From assembly GCA_026225945.1 (NCBI GenBank), contig JAMJFZ010003163.1, forward strand, positions 20,396,501-20,460,500: a stretch of DNA of 64,000 bases, read 5' to 3'. Position numbers and translations under genes: made by a program. Each line of letters starts with the position of its first letter. Positions within the stretch are counted from its first letter, which is position 1. The notes under the pieces were generated by a model. That model saw only the letters and a program-made list of their open reading frames with translations, had not been told where the DNA came from and ran no database searches. Shown here piece by piece: positions 1-11,875 of this stretch. This stretch comes from Cricetomys ansorgei. Lineage: Eukaryota; Chordata; Mammalia; Rodentia; Nesomyidae.

Positions 1-1262
1 GTGGAACAACGCTCCCCTGACCGCCCTGCGGGGTTCTGTTAGTATTATTTATTGAAGTAAGTCGGATAGCAGAGGGAACGCTCTGCCCCAGTAATAAGTG
101 GTAATTGCCGGGAAGTGAGGCATTGCCGTTCTCATTGACCCCTGCATCCTGGTATTTTGATGGATTCTATGTAACTCCATTAGGATTGGCATTGTAATAT
201 TACACCAGCTGAGCTGTAGAACAACAGACCTCCGTTTGGATCATTGATTTTTGATTATACAGCTCCTCAGCATACCCCACAAGCAATTCCCATTGCTGGA
301 GCCGGACTATTGGAGATGATGGGGGGCGGGCAACAGATGGAGACTCCCTACCTCCAGTTAACTCCACAGGGCTATAGGAGAACTGCTTCCCCTAGAAGTC
401 TGAACCAGGAAACAGTCACAACACCTCGGTGGCTATGGTTTTATTTGTTATTAGTTACCCTCCCCCACCCCTACAAGGTTCCTGTATTAGGAGCCAGATC
501 GCAAAGATGGCAGTGTTTGTAGGTGGTGTGGAACCCTTAAGAGATACTGACTAGAAGAAGGTCCTTGGTTCTTTGAGGGAAGGTGGGGAAATTCCTTCGA
601 AGGGACTCACAGGAGAGTCTTCTTATTTGTTACCTAAGACTAAACCTGCACCGCCCAGGCTCTCCCCTGCTTCTAGTTCTATGGGATTGTTTGCTTTCCT
701 CTGTGTTCCCACCATTGCAGTGCACAATGACGCAATGCAGCTCCAGGGAGGCCCTAGCTCAAACCGTGCCACGCTGATTTCACCTTCAGCTTCCAAAAAC
801 TGCGGACCTGATGAACCACTTTCTCTATGTTAGTCTGCCTCAGGCATTTGTGATAGCAGCAAAGAGTCTAATGTCCTTGGCGGCCAAGAACTAGAAAGTC
901 TTTAAAGTTATATCCACAATGAAGGTGGTACAATTTGGGGTTGATTTTGGAAATTTTGGGGGACTAAGTAAGGTGCGGGTTGATCTTGGCTGAATCTGCA
1001 GCCTACTTCTGAAGGACACTAGTTAGATCTTTAATATCTCCATAATTATTTCACCTGTGTTTTTGAAATCCATACCCAGCAGACATGGTTGCATACCTGT
1101 CTGCTTGCCCATCTCTTCCTTTGCTCTTTCAGACAATGCAGTTACGTAATCTACAAGTTAATGCATACACAATGCCTTTCCTGAATGAAGAAACACTCTG
1201 GTGAATCCTTGAAGCCCGCCTCTTTGCAGAATTCTAGATAGACCTTCCACTTTCTATTTTCT
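1..1262. other. unassigned, no gene seen
   Basis: Mixed-composition sequence without a recognisable gene or repeat. Short open frames near 244-522 and 573-833 start with non-ATG codons or resemble no family I know, and there is no clear splice-site pair around them. It may hold diverged repeat fragments that I cannot name. Confidence 0.5.
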
Positions 1263-1263
1263 A

Positions 1264-1336
1264 GTGCTGGGAATTGAACCGAGAGCCTGATGCTTGCTAA
1301 GCAAATGCTCTACTACAAAGTTCACCTCAAACCCTT
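1264..1336 (-). repeat. ID/B4-type SINE tail (antisense)
   Basis: The stretch reads 'tgctgggaattgaacc', then a 'gctaagcaaatgctctacta' segment. This is the antisense form of the tRNA-derived head shared by rodent ID and B4 SINEs, where the segment marks the B-box end. It is diverged and short, so it is a fragment. It lies about 30 bases from a separate B3 copy in the same orientation. Confidence 0.6.
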
Positions 1337-1353
1337 AGATTGCCCCTTCTGTT

Positions 1354-1612
1354 GGACATGATTTTTAAAAATCGTTTTATTATTATTATTTTAAAAATGT
1401 GTGTGGGTTTTACCCATACTTATATGGATGTCTGTGCACCATATGTACGCAGTGGCCTCGGAGGCCAGAAAAGGGTATCGGAACTCCTGGAACTGGAGTT
1501 ATAGATGGTTGTGAGCCACCATGTGAGTGCTGGGAATTGAACCCAGGTCCTGTGTAAAAGTTCCAGTGCTCTTAGGCACTGAACCATATCTCTAGCCCCT
1601 GGATATGATTTT
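1354..1612 (-). repeat. B3 SINE (antisense) with target-site duplication
   Basis: The sequence holds the antisense B3 landmarks in order: 'tggatgtctgtgcacc', a gaggccagaaaaggg block, 'aactggagttatagatgg', 'gtgagccaccatgtgagtg', 'tgctgggaattgaaccc' and a terminal 'tctctagcccc', which is the RNA polymerase III box end. The T-rich left edge is the element's A-rich tail. An imperfect duplication flanks it: ggacatgatttt at 1354-1365 and ggatatgatttt at 1601-1612, with one mismatch. It therefore looks like one complete L1-mobilised insertion. An open frame through it on the minus strand is incidental. Confidence 0.85.
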
Positions 1613-4371
1613 GACTGTGTGGCAATATACACATCAGATATAATCATAAAAAATGGAAATAAAGAACCTAATTGGCATACTAAAACTTCTCAGAAAGTGT
1701 TTCAGCATAAGAGAAATGAATATGCTTACCATGAATGACTTTGCAACCATCCTCCAGTATAGACAGTCTGTGAGTACCATGTGTTCTTCATTAACTCTTA
1801 CGTAACAGCAGTTGTTTGATTGGAGCTACAGTAAAATCTCAATGTTCTACAGTACGAGTGGCTGATTGCTTAGGAGTCTGTGTTGTATTCGACAGTTCTC
1901 ATGGGGCATTGATGTTTGTTTACCCAGAACTAAAAGTTAGCATGGGCACAGAGGAAGCTCTAGGATAAAAGTTTTTCTTTGACAAAGAGCCCCAGACTCA
2001 GGAATTTTGATTCCAAGCATCAGATCATGGCAAACTCAGAACTCCTCAAAGTATAACATAATATAGCTCAGGAATGGCTCTTCATGGGGTCCAATGAGGT
2101 GTCTGTGTGCAAGGCTGAGGACAGCAGAGCAGAGAGATGGGGCCCACGTGACACTGTCCTCACGGAACTGTGCTCATCTCCATGTGCATGATCTGCTTCA
2201 GTGAGTTCACCTTGGTTCTCTCTCCCTGGAATACTTTGACTTAGCTGTCAGTGCTGAGACTCTCCTAACTCTTAACCCACAGCTAAATATCTGTGATATT
2301 CAGATGCAAATGGAATTATCTAACTTATGTGAGTTGGGCTTAAAAAGACACCTAAGAAGGCCCAACTGATTTTGTTTGTGCTGCAGATTTTTATGTATGA
2401 AGATCTGCAGAGAGGCATTCCCTCTGAACATCCAGGCTGTTCTGTAGTTATGTGTCTCATTAGGGTTTAATAAGCCTTTATTTGGCGTGCAATCATTAGT
2501 CTGTAACTATTGTTGGGGTGACGGGGTTTCCTCAGTCACATCCAGCCTCCAAAAAGACCCATCTTTTCTCCTTCAAATACAATTACAGGATTCTTCTCAA
2601 AGAAGTTTGTTGAAAGAGATTCATGGAATTGCATGAAGCCCATATGTCACTACTAAGCAGAAGGACTCCTCCAAGCCAAGGCAGAAACACAGCAATGATT
2701 CCTGAAATCAATAATGTATGTGTGTGTTGAGGGTGTGTGTGCCCAATTAACTCTGTACCAATTGGTGAGCCATTTTTAAAGGGAAGCCAGGATAAGAGGG
2801 GCTTTTCATCTAGAGGACAGACAAGTAAGTCAGATATGGGGGCATAAGAAGATACTCCACACTCAGATAAGGTCGACCATGGGTCCCCGCATCACCTGCA
2901 GGCAGACCCAAATATTTGGCCCAATCTACTTCTGCCTCTCACAGAGGTCAAATGGGCACACATCATGTTTTTATGTTTTCTTTGTAGTTTTCTTTGTTTT
3001 AAGGGGAAAAACCTTTCCTTAGCCATGCTAATAGAAGACTACTCGATGTCAGTATTTTGGTTTGATTTAAGTTTCTACTTTCTAAAAATAAAAATTAGTC
3101 CTGCAAGAAAATCATATCAACTTTCTCTTTGAACAAACCATTCTTCCCTCTTGGAGATCCTCAGCGTGCCATAAACTCTGAAACATTCACATTAGCAGGG
3201 ATCTTCTCTAGATTACACTGTATTCAGTGTTGACTGCTATTTTCTCTTGAATGCATGCACAACTCCATTGTCTTATTTCTAGGCATTTCCTGGGTTACTC
3301 TGCTGCTGTGTCTTGTGCTACCTGGGTTATTGGGGTTTCTACTATTGTCTTAAATTACTGATCAGGCTGAATCTATGTTGCCACAGGTTAGGCCCTTTAA
3401 CATAAGCAGGGAGGCCTTATTCTTGTGGACTTCTTCCTAAATGCATTTGCTAAAGGGCATTTTCGAAAGGCACATTAAATTTTATGAAGTTTGTAGCAAA
3501 CAAGTCAGTGATCATGATTTCAGTATGAGCAGCAAGCAGTTAGGAGAGAGGGTGGGAAGGCCGTGACGTGTAGCATTTTTACTCAGAGGTGGAGAAGGGG
3601 CCTCAGTGACTCCCTAATGCTATAGTTAAAACATAGATTCTAAATAGTCGGGGTCTAATGAGTCCAAAATTAAAACTGGCCTGGCCCCTAGATGCAGCTA
3701 GCAATTAACTTGTAATTTTATACAGAAGCAGATCCAGCTTCTGACCCTTGACTCTATTTAGTTCTCTCCTGGCATTTGAAAAGCATGGTGTGCTCAATAA
3801 GGTTGTTAAAATTAGTATGACAGGAAGAAGTAATGGAGGTAAATATGCATATGGAAATTACAGCCAGAGGGGCGCTTCACAGAGAAGCTGTCTCCATGAG
3901 CTCGGATTTGGCTAATTGCTATTGCTATCTTATTCAAAATTACAAATCAGACTATTAGCAAATGGAATTATGTAAGCCCTATAGGACCCAAACAATTATT
4001 GTCTAGAGTCATGAGCTATTAGCGCTAAAAGAGAATTTACAGAGTATCTGTCACTACTGTCCTCTTAGTTGATAACTGGGGAAGCGAAGGAAGCCTACAT
4101 CACCTCTTGTGCTAATGGTGAGACAGAGCTCGCTAAAAAGTGGGGCTGAGAATGGGAGCTTTTCATTGCTGTTAGCTGTTTTGTTTTTTTTAAAGGAAAC
4201 ATTCTCGAGTTGAACTTTAATCTGTTCTTTACTCTTGAAAATTGGAGCAAGAATACAATATGATGTGTAAATGATAAAGAGCGTGCACAGAGGCCAGACA
4301 GAGACAAGAATGCCTGTCAGCAGCGAAGAATTTGGTACTTAAACCAATTTTAATTTAATATGGTGTATGAG
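1613..4371. other. unassigned, no gene seen
   Basis: A 2.8-kb stretch with no gene and no repeat that I can name securely. The part at about 3890-4080 is AT-rich and repeat-free, with several TAATTG/CAATTA-type words, so it could be a conserved non-coding block. The only structured bit elsewhere is a short GT-rich run near 2718-2742. Confidence 0.45.
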
Positions 4372-4545
4372 CTTAGTGTTACTGCGATGAAATACCTGAA
4401 ACAATTAACTTACGAAGAGAAAATGTTTATTTAACTCACAGACTACAGCTTCTAGTCTAGAACGAGAGGAAGCAAATGGTGAGGAGAGAGGAACACGTGC
4501 AGGTCTGCAATGGGAACTGTTTTGTCAGCTTCACGTTAAGCGGAG
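4372..4545 (+). repeat. mid-repetitive rodent element, 'tgatgaaa' type, plus orientation
   Basis: It begins 'gttactgcgatgaaatacc' and continues with an 'aaaatgtttatttaactcac' segment. This matches the abundant rodent repeat whose consensus, as I remember it, runs 'ttgctgtgatgaaacacc', a caacttgg block, then ggtttatttggcttac. It is diverged. Related copies lie at 34590-34930 and 42925-43262. I do not remember the database name with certainty. Confidence 0.55.
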
Positions 4546-4862
4546 TCAGATGGGAAGGCGGCGTCTCAACTGAGAAAATGTGTCTATCAGATCGATCTGT
4601 AGGCCAGTCTGTGGTGCATTTCTCGGATTAATAGTTGATGCGGGAGGGCCCAGCCCACTGTTGGTGTTGCCAATCCTGGATAGGAAGTCTTGGCTTGTCA
4701 AAAACCTCAAGCTGAGCAAGCCATGGTGAGCAAGCCAGTAAGCAGCCTTCTTCCATGGTTTCTGTTTCAGTTCCTGCCTTCTGCTTGGAGTTCTTACCCT
4801 GACTTTCTTCAGTGATGGACTGTGATCTGGAAGTGTACTCCAAATAAACCCTCCCCAGACAA
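4546..4862 (-). repeat. rodent interspersed repeat, URR1-like (opposite orientation)
   Basis: The block has the order 'caactgagaaaatgtgtct', 'atcagatcgatctgtaggc', 'tgtggtgcatttctcgg', 'gggagggcccagcccactg', 'gctgagcaagccatggtgag' and 'ccaaataaaccctccccag'. I recognise this as a common rodent element that I associate with the URR1 group (non-autonomous hAT-like DNA element), but the name is from memory. Its remembered end ('tttggtcatggtgtttcatc') is complementary to the start of the element just upstream, so the two neighbours lie head to head. Open frames across it are incidental. Confidence 0.6.
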
Positions 4863-5151
4863 TTCCCCTGCAAGGGCACAGCTTTCTAAGGACCTCACAT
4901 TTGGTGCCATTTTTTATAGGTCCAGTGTCTTCTAATACCTCCATCCTGGGGCCCACTCTTTATATATAGCCCTCTGGGGGGTGCATAGAATACACACTTA
5001 TGCTGGTTCAGCTGCCTCACAAACCCTCATGACCAAAATGACTGCAGCAACAAACACGATTCTGGACTGTCCAGTTCGTGTCTGATGAAACACCTCTTCT
5101 TGAATTGTAAATAACGATCATCCTACCATTTCCTCATACATCACCCTCCCT
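4863..5151. other. unassigned spacer
   Basis: Unremarkable sequence between the interspersed repeat and the long CA/GA microsatellite. No gene or motif is evident. Confidence 0.5.
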
Positions 5152-5390
5152 CCACACACACACATACATGATCAGAGAGACAGAAGGACAAATCAGAGAG
5201 AGAGAGAGAGAGAGGGAGAACACACATACAGAGACACAGAAACAAAAAAAAACACACATACACACAGAGACAGAGAGACATAAAGAGACAGATGAGAGAG
5301 ACATAGAGACAGAAGACAACACACACATACATGATCAGAGAGACAGAGGGACAGAAGACACACAGACACATAGACACAGAGACAGGAAAT

Positions 5391-5428
<38 letters not shown>

Positions 5429-5675
5429 AAGATACACACATGATGAGAAACAGAGAGACAGAACACACATGCATACACACACGATGAGAGAGACATAGAG
5501 ACAGAAGACACACACATACACATACACACACGGAAAGAGGGAGAGAGAGAGGTGGAGAGGAAGGGAGCATGAGAGAGAAGGCACACACACACACAGAGAA
5601 GACACATACATAGAAAGAAAGAGAAGACACACAAATATAGAGTGACTGAGCCAGAGAGACAAAGAGACAGAAGAT
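5152..5675. repeat. long compound CA/GA microsatellite
   Basis: About 520 bases made almost wholly of CA and GA steps (ca, cata, gaga and cagaga words), with a pure CA run near 5391-5424. All three minus-strand frames stay open here and encode Cys/Val/Ser/Leu runs. That is the usual artefact of a stop-poor dinucleotide repeat and not a gene. Confidence 0.95.
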
Positions 5676-6978
5676 ATGGGGGCAGGCCAATTTTATCAGG
5701 AATACTATAGAAGAACACTTGAAATTATTATGTTAAGAAAATCTTTTTCTTTTAACTGACTAGTCACTACAGGTTTGCGTTCCCACCGCAGCTGTGGTAG
5801 AGTTGTTTATGAGTTGGGTTTGGATAGCTTGATGCAGGTGGCTATAATTTGGTTGGGTGCAGTCATTCTGGCACCTGTGGCTTGTCTTTGGTATTGCATG
5901 CTCATGGGTTTATGGGAACTTTTGGCTTAGGGCATAAATGGTCTGAAGCCCCTAGAGTTGGGGTGGGTGTTGGTTGGTGGTTCGTTAGTTGGGTTGCTGT
6001 CATTAGTTAGTGTGAGAACAAAGGTCGGAGAGATTTGAGCTTAGGGCAGCCTAAAAAGAGGCTGTGAAGATTTCTACCTTTCTACATGAATTGTAAAAGT
6101 GGTGAATATTTCTATCTTTCTTTTCTCCTTCCCTAAATTGAGGGTAAAAGATTGTAGCATATTGCAACAGAATACTATCACTTTGTGGGTTTGAGAGTGA
6201 ACATGTGAAGTTTGTATGCACATAACTCAGTCCGTAACAATAAATACAGAATCTGAGAAGGAGCTGAGGGATCTGGTAGGAGAGCCTGGACACTGTGCTT
6301 GGTAATGGTTTATCTTTTTGTCCCAAATTTGTACCCAACTGTAGCCTCAGACCTAGCATTTTAATGCCTACTATGGTGCCTGTGAACCCTACAATTATCA
6401 AGGTAGGACTATAAATTCCCCCGGCTTTTGCCAGAGATGTCCACACCCAATGTTTGCAGTTAGAGAAGCTGAACCCACAGGTCTCAGCCTAAGAAGCTCC
6501 ACTCCTGCTCCACAGCCTGGGAAATCATTCAGATTAATGAATCCCATTCCCTCCTAGGAGCCAGGCCAGAACCTGTGTACCACAGCCCTGCAGATTCACC
6601 TTGCTCTAGTGTAGCCACCGTGTAACCCCTGCATAGCATGTGGTGTATCCCCAGGTTGGGGGTGGGGTGCAACATATTGCCAGTCTCAGCAGGTCTAGTA
6701 TTGGGTGTCAGAGTAGGAGATCCTTCTACCAGTAGCGGGACTGTGAACTAAGAGACACTTCAGCCAGCAAGACCCCACCTCCATGAAACAGGCTAGCTGT
6801 TCTGTCCTGTCCTATAGGAATTCACTCTTCCCATCTCTTGCAAGGGGCTTTCAAACATGTTTATATGACTCTTTCCACACGAGAGGCTGGCTAAACACAC
6901 TCTCTTCCATTTACTGACATTTTCAGAGATGTTTTATCTGCTTTATCGATCGGCACTCTGGGAAGCTTGCCTTAATAG
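5676..6978. other. unassigned, no gene seen
   Basis: There is a G/T-rich part near 5790-6030 and an ordinary part after it. A minus-strand open frame at 6051-6446 (131 codons) shows no domain that I recognise and no exon signals. Part may be old retroelement sequence that I cannot place. Confidence 0.4.
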
Positions 6979-6979
6979 T

Positions 6980-7053
<74 letters not shown>
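6979..7053. repeat. (GT)n(GA)n microsatellite
   Basis: A pure GT run of about 45 bases passes directly into a pure GA run of about 29 bases. The alternating purine-pyrimidine GT part can form Z-DNA. Open frames on both strands here are artefacts. Confidence 0.97.
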
Positions 7054-7056
<3 letters not shown>

Positions 7057-8011
7057 AAAGAAGCTGGATATTAGAAAAGCCGGAATCAGCAGCCAGACTG
7101 TTGTAATCCACCAACTAATACATCGAGGATAAGGGATGAAGTCTAGTGTCAAACAGAAGGAAACGCTAAACCATGGATATAAAGTTGGCATCATGTAAGA
7201 TCCGCTTTTGAATCGACCTGAATTTTATACTTCTGTTTTGAAAACAATAGTACTTTTAAAAAGTTTCCTTCCAAGTTGCCTTCTCTTTTATAAGTAATCT
7301 GAGCTTTCAAAAGACAGGCTGTATCTCAGAGGTCCATACATACATTAGCTTTAGGTGTGACCTTGGAAAGTGCCCTCATAAACCAGTTCAAGTAATGCTA
7401 CAAATGTCTGCAATTGAGACTGAAGGTCCTCTGTAGCCAAATTACTTCACAGATGGGGAATCATACCTGCCAGGAATCCGAGTAGAAAATAATACTTTTA
7501 GAAAATTTCAAAGCAACACGTACATACAGAAAATGTTAAAGCAACACACTTTGCCCTCTAAACTGCCTTTTCCATCCAGATCTTAATTTTCTGAACTGAA
7601 AATATAGGGATTAAGTAGCATCATAAATTATGCTCAGCTTGACTTTAAGATTACTAAACACAAAATATGTTTTATAGACGCTTAAGAAGGCATAATGAGC
7701 ATGCTTAGGTTCTCTTCCCCATTACAAGAGCTCCTGTAACGGCAGTAAAGGAATCAAGTCAGGAAAACAAGAAGGAACTAGAAAGAAGGCTGTTGATGGC
7801 CGAGAGAGATTAACATTGAAAACGTGAGAAAGAGCCATGTAAGAAATAGGATTTTATTCAAATGTTTAGCCTCACGCAAATGAAGGAAAACTATGCTAAA
7901 AAAATTTAGATCTAGAGAAAATGCAGAGTCTCCCACACAGCCCAGCGGTAAAGTCTCATAGCCATGAACAGCACTGTAAAATCTTAGATCAATAAAAACA
8001 AGGAGGAGTAA
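7054..8011. other. unassigned, no gene seen
   Basis: AT-leaning single-copy-like sequence. I see no gene, no clear repeat and no unusual motif. Confidence 0.5.
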
Positions 8012-8225
8012 GGAGCTGGAGGGATGGCTCAGGGGTTAAGAGCACTTGCTGCTCTTGCAGAGGATGTAGACTCTGAATTCGGTTCCCCAACATCCAGATG
8101 TCAGACAACAACTATTTGTGAGCCCAGGTCTAGGGGATTAGATGCCTGTTCTGGACCCTGGTACTATATGTACGCGATGCACATGCATATGATAAAACAT
8201 TCATATGTATAAAGTTTTAAAAATA
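8012..8225 (+). repeat. B3 SINE (sense)
   Basis: The element starts 'gagctggagggatggctcag', then 'ggttaagagcacttgctgct' and 'cttgcagaggat', which is the tRNA-derived head with the A and B boxes of a B2/B3 SINE. The body (ttcggttcccc, tttgtgagcccagg, gatgcctgttctgg) follows B3 rather than B2. It ends in an A-rich tail near 8212. It is diverged from consensus by many substitutions and so is not young. Confidence 0.85.
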
Positions 8226-9268
8226 CTTAAAATACTCCCCTCCCCAGGATAGCCTCACAGTTTAAGAACAAGTAGAAGATCTTACAATCTCCCGTAACTG
8301 GGGGCAGGGTGACTCTAGATTACCCACAGAGAACCTGAATTTTATAACGTCTTTGATCAGTGACTATGCATACTAGAAAAAATAAAGTGATATTTCAAAA
8401 AAAAATGAGAATGAAATCCTTTGTAGTCAACAATTTGCTGTCTAGCCAAGCTCTTCTTTCAGTGGAGGGGGTAAAATAAGGCTTTCAGACGTCCAATAAA
8501 CATTCAGGAAGATGACCGCAGATGCGCCCATTCTAAGGACAGAGTGTCACAGAAAGAAACCCTACTATGGTACCTGTGCAGAAGGCTTGGAGTCTAGCTG
8601 GTTCAACTCAAGTCATTGCCTCCTTCCGTGTCTGAACTGCAGGTCACTCTCTCTGAAGCTGCACAGACCCTCTCTCGAGCTCTCTAGCCATGACCCACTC
8701 CGCAGCATACCGCCTCAGGGTCCTGATACTAGTTCTGCCTTGTTCTTGGTAAAATCACATTCAGCCCTTCCTTGTGCTTCTCATTAGACGTCATCCAGGT
8801 CTGCGGCTGGCAGGAGCTCGTCAGGAAGGCTTTTCTGACATCCCCAGCTAGACACTAGCACCACTTTATAATGGAGCTTTGTTCTACCAGCTCCAAATAA
8901 AAAAGGATGTTCACAGGAAATACATACATTTTCAATAATAATGGATTAAAATGGTAAGGACTGAATGAATCTCATATCTAGCAGCTATGTCCTGGCAGTC
9001 ACTCTGGGTCTCTCTATGGCCTTGGCCCCTTTTCTCCTCAAATTTAACCACATCACTGAATAACGATCTTACTTTTATTTATCAAAGATACACATTCATA
9101 TACATACATAGTCTCAAACATTTCTTTCAACTTGCCTATTTGGGGGCTGTACATAAACTAAAAAATTACTTTTGTCAATATTCACTAAAGATAAAGTATA
9201 GCAATACATTACTCATCTATAAAATGTGCATCGAATTAGGCATACACGACATTGGATGTGTGCGTTTG
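8226..9268. other. unassigned, no gene seen
   Basis: No gene is recognised. The interval is AT-rich from about 9040. Open frames at 8512-8787 and from 8987 run into the pyrimidine tract and have no family resemblance. Confidence 0.45.
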
Positions 9269-9380
9269 CTCCTTTCTTTTTTCTTTCTTTCTTTCTTCCT
9301 TCCTTTCTTTTTCTTTCTTTCTTTCTCTCTTCCTCTCCTTCTTTCTTTCTTTTTTCCTTTTCCTTGCTTTCATTTCTTTC
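9269..9380. repeat. CTTT-rich pyrimidine tract
   Basis: About 110 bases of nearly pure C/T built on ctttc and cttcctt units. Plus-strand frames give Phe/Ser/Leu runs and minus-strand frames give Lys/Glu/Arg runs, all artefacts. Such a homopurine-homopyrimidine tract may form triplex DNA. Confidence 0.95.
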
Positions 9381-11092
9381 AAGCCCTATCACCGTCTCGG
9401 TCATCAGGTGGCAGGACAGACCAGGATGGTACAGTCTGGTCATACACACACCCCTCCCCCACCCGGGTGTTAGGGATGAGAAGACAAATATCAGCCAGTT
9501 CAAATGATTCATGAGTGCAAGTTAAAAACAGAAATTAGCACATGGGCACGCTCATCATTTGGAGACTACATGACTACATGCTGTTTGTTAGTGAGCTCTG
9601 TTAATAATGGCCTATACATTGGAATATTAATAAGCAAAGCTGCAGACCAAAGTAAATTTTATGTTAGTTTTTCTCTTCAGTTTAGTCCCCAAAACAACCA
9701 ATGTTCATCTACTTAACAATTCAACTGATACCAATATATGTGTCTAATATGGAATACCTTTTACTCATGCTTTTCTAACTATAAGACTTCAACCTTTAGA
9801 GTAACATATAAAACCCTTCCTGAGTCCAAGTTTAGAGGGCAGTGGGTAGGTTCTGAATGTGAGATACTTTCGGTAGTATTTGATGAAGAGTTGATTACTA
9901 TTTGCTGAAGTTGCGACCAAATAGATCAGCTGCCCACAGTCTTCAGGAGGTAAGCGTAGACGCGAACTTTCTAGAAGTTGAGCCCCCTGGCATGACTTGG
10001 CTGATCAGATGAATGAAGGATTCCCTGGGCCAAGTTTAGTACCTAATCAAACCTCACCAGCTCTGAGTGACGAACAGAACTCCAACACATCAGAGTGAGT
10101 CTATTTACCTTTGATAAAATGTCATTTCCTCTTTCTAACGAAGAAAAACAAAAGACGTTTCAGGACACTTGTTTTTTGAAGAAAAAGAAGTGAAATGGCC
10201 CTTAGATGTTAAATGTCTCTTCCGGAGAGCAACTTAACACATAGACCGATCAAACAACGAATTGAAAAAGAGGAAAATCAGGAGCAGCTGCAGAGAGAGC
10301 GGAGACCTAAAGAATTTTGGAATTTGTTTCCCAGAGGTGAAGGAGCCCGCAGCTCAGCCACAGGAAACAGAGCAATGCTGGACTGGAAGGGGAGAGAGCA
10401 TAAGAATTGTTACTCACTGTATCTCAGAATCTGAACGCTGGAGAGGCGGGCAAAGATGGATGTCCAGCATCCACAGAGACTCCATCCCTCTGACCTCCAT
10501 TCAGGTCATGGTTCGGTATTGACGCTCCATCCTCACAAGGCTAAACTAGATAGCAGCTCCAGGCTCTCAAACGCTCACTCTCCACTTTGGACTGTTTAGG
10601 CCTAAAGGAGCATCTTCAAAGCCACTCCTGTCTCCCCTTCTCTGGTATGGTTCTGACCAACGCATTTGTGACCCCGGGTCTGATTTATTTCTCATGCACA
10701 TCCACCATGTACCTTAACTGAGATTTACTGACGGCAGGAATTCTTTTGCCTACAAATGTTTTCCTAACTCTGTACACAGTGTACCTCTGATCCCAAGGGG
10801 TTCGGAAAGCACAGCAATTACCCAGCAACGCGATGCTTGCACTGTTTTTATTGCAGTTACATAATGAATCAGGTTACATAAAAATCAGCAGAACCACTCG
10901 AAGGCGTGTATTAACTAAGCATTAAGGGAACCCTGGCTGCAGCCATGACATTACCCACAGCCAATGAGAACCCGCTCCTTCCCACAATTCCTAGCCAGGG
11001 TGTTTCCCGGGGACCTCCTCTTCCGTAGGAATTGCTGAGAAGAGAAAAGAGAAAATAAAGGCCTCCGGCGTGCATAGCACCTCTGATCTTTA
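9381..11092. other. unassigned, no gene seen
   Basis: Single-copy-like sequence with no gene that I can support. The part at about 10840-11060 has a CCAAT word (agccaatgag near 10959) and a few CpGs but no TATA box, exon or CpG island, so I do not call a promoter. Confidence 0.4.
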
Positions 11093-11143
11093 CTTTTTTT
11101 TTTTTCTTTTCTTTTTCTTCTTCTTCTTTTTTTTTTTTTTTTT
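11093..11143. repeat. T-rich / TTC tract
   Basis: About 50 bases of T with cttttc and ttcttc interruptions. It could be the A-tail of an antisense retroposon, but I cannot recognise a body next to it. Confidence 0.9.
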
Positions 11144-11409
11144 ATCGGGCTCAAGAGTTGGCCTTTCTTCCAAGGGCATGAAATTTTTTGGGGAAAAAAA
11201 TTTTTTTAAACTAGAACCTGAATATATTTTAAAATATCTGGTCATTGTGGTGGCTGGTAGCTTGGTAGGACTATTGACCGCTTTCCTCCTTTGGCATCTT
11301 ACGCATCCCCTTCTGATACTGTAGAAGCTAGTCCTGGGTGGAGAGGCTTTCAGGGGTCAGATGCCGCTCCAATCCTCTGAATCCAATGTTGTCTGAAGTT
11401 CGTGGTGTC

Positions 11410-11456
11410 TTTGGTAATAGGTATATTACCAAAGGTATATAGGTATATAGGTATAT
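11410..11456. repeat. hairpin followed by short 'aggtatat' tandem repeat
   Basis: Arms tttggtaat (11410-11418) and attaccaaa (11425-11433) are exact reverse complements around a 6-base loop. Three copies of an aggtatat unit follow directly. It is a small local structure of no known function. Confidence 0.8.
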
Positions 11457-11633
11457 CTTCAGTGTCTCGGTGTCAACCCAGGCTGACAGCATTGCCTTTA
11501 CACTTTTGGGAGGCTCTGGACTGCCCTGACCAAAGATGCTTTCTCATGCCTGGTCTGGGGTTTTTGTTAGACAGTTTATGGTCCTTGTTGGTAGAAGCGT
11601 TATCACCTTAAGTGATATAACTACATTAAAAGG

Positions 11634-11649
11634 GTGTGTGTGTGTGTGT
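11634..11649. repeat. short (GT)n
   Basis: Eight GT units. Downstream to about 11875 the plus strand is C/T-rich (ccctccctcccttcctc and similar) without a gene. Confidence 0.9.
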
Positions 11650-11875
11650 CATTTTAGATAATTAAAATCATACGAATCCCTATGTTTTCTTCAAGCACAC
11701 TTAGTATTAAGTGTTACGTCTTCCCTCCCTCCCTTCCTCTCTCCCTCCTTCTGTATTTTTCACTTCCCCAACTAAGCACCCACCATCCTTCTCATTTCTC
11801 CTTCATGTCACACGTATCCTCTGATTTCCCTCTCTGCTGCTTCATCTCTACACCATGGTCTCTTTTGACTTAATC

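Noticed and set aside
1420..1647. Minus-strand open frame of 75 codons
   Set aside because: It lies almost entirely within an antisense B3 SINE.
4546..4956. Minus-strand open frame of 136 codons
   Set aside because: It lies within the URR1-like repeat, and its codons match the repeat consensus rather than a protein family.
5134..5718. Several minus-strand and plus-strand open frames rich in Cys/Val/Ser or Arg/Glu/Thr
   Set aside because: They are translations of the CA/GA array, which lacks stop codons in several frames. All frames are open at once and there is no domain.
9213..9512. Lys/Glu/Arg-rich and Phe/Ser/Leu-rich open frames
   Set aside because: They are translations of the CTTT tract on either strand.
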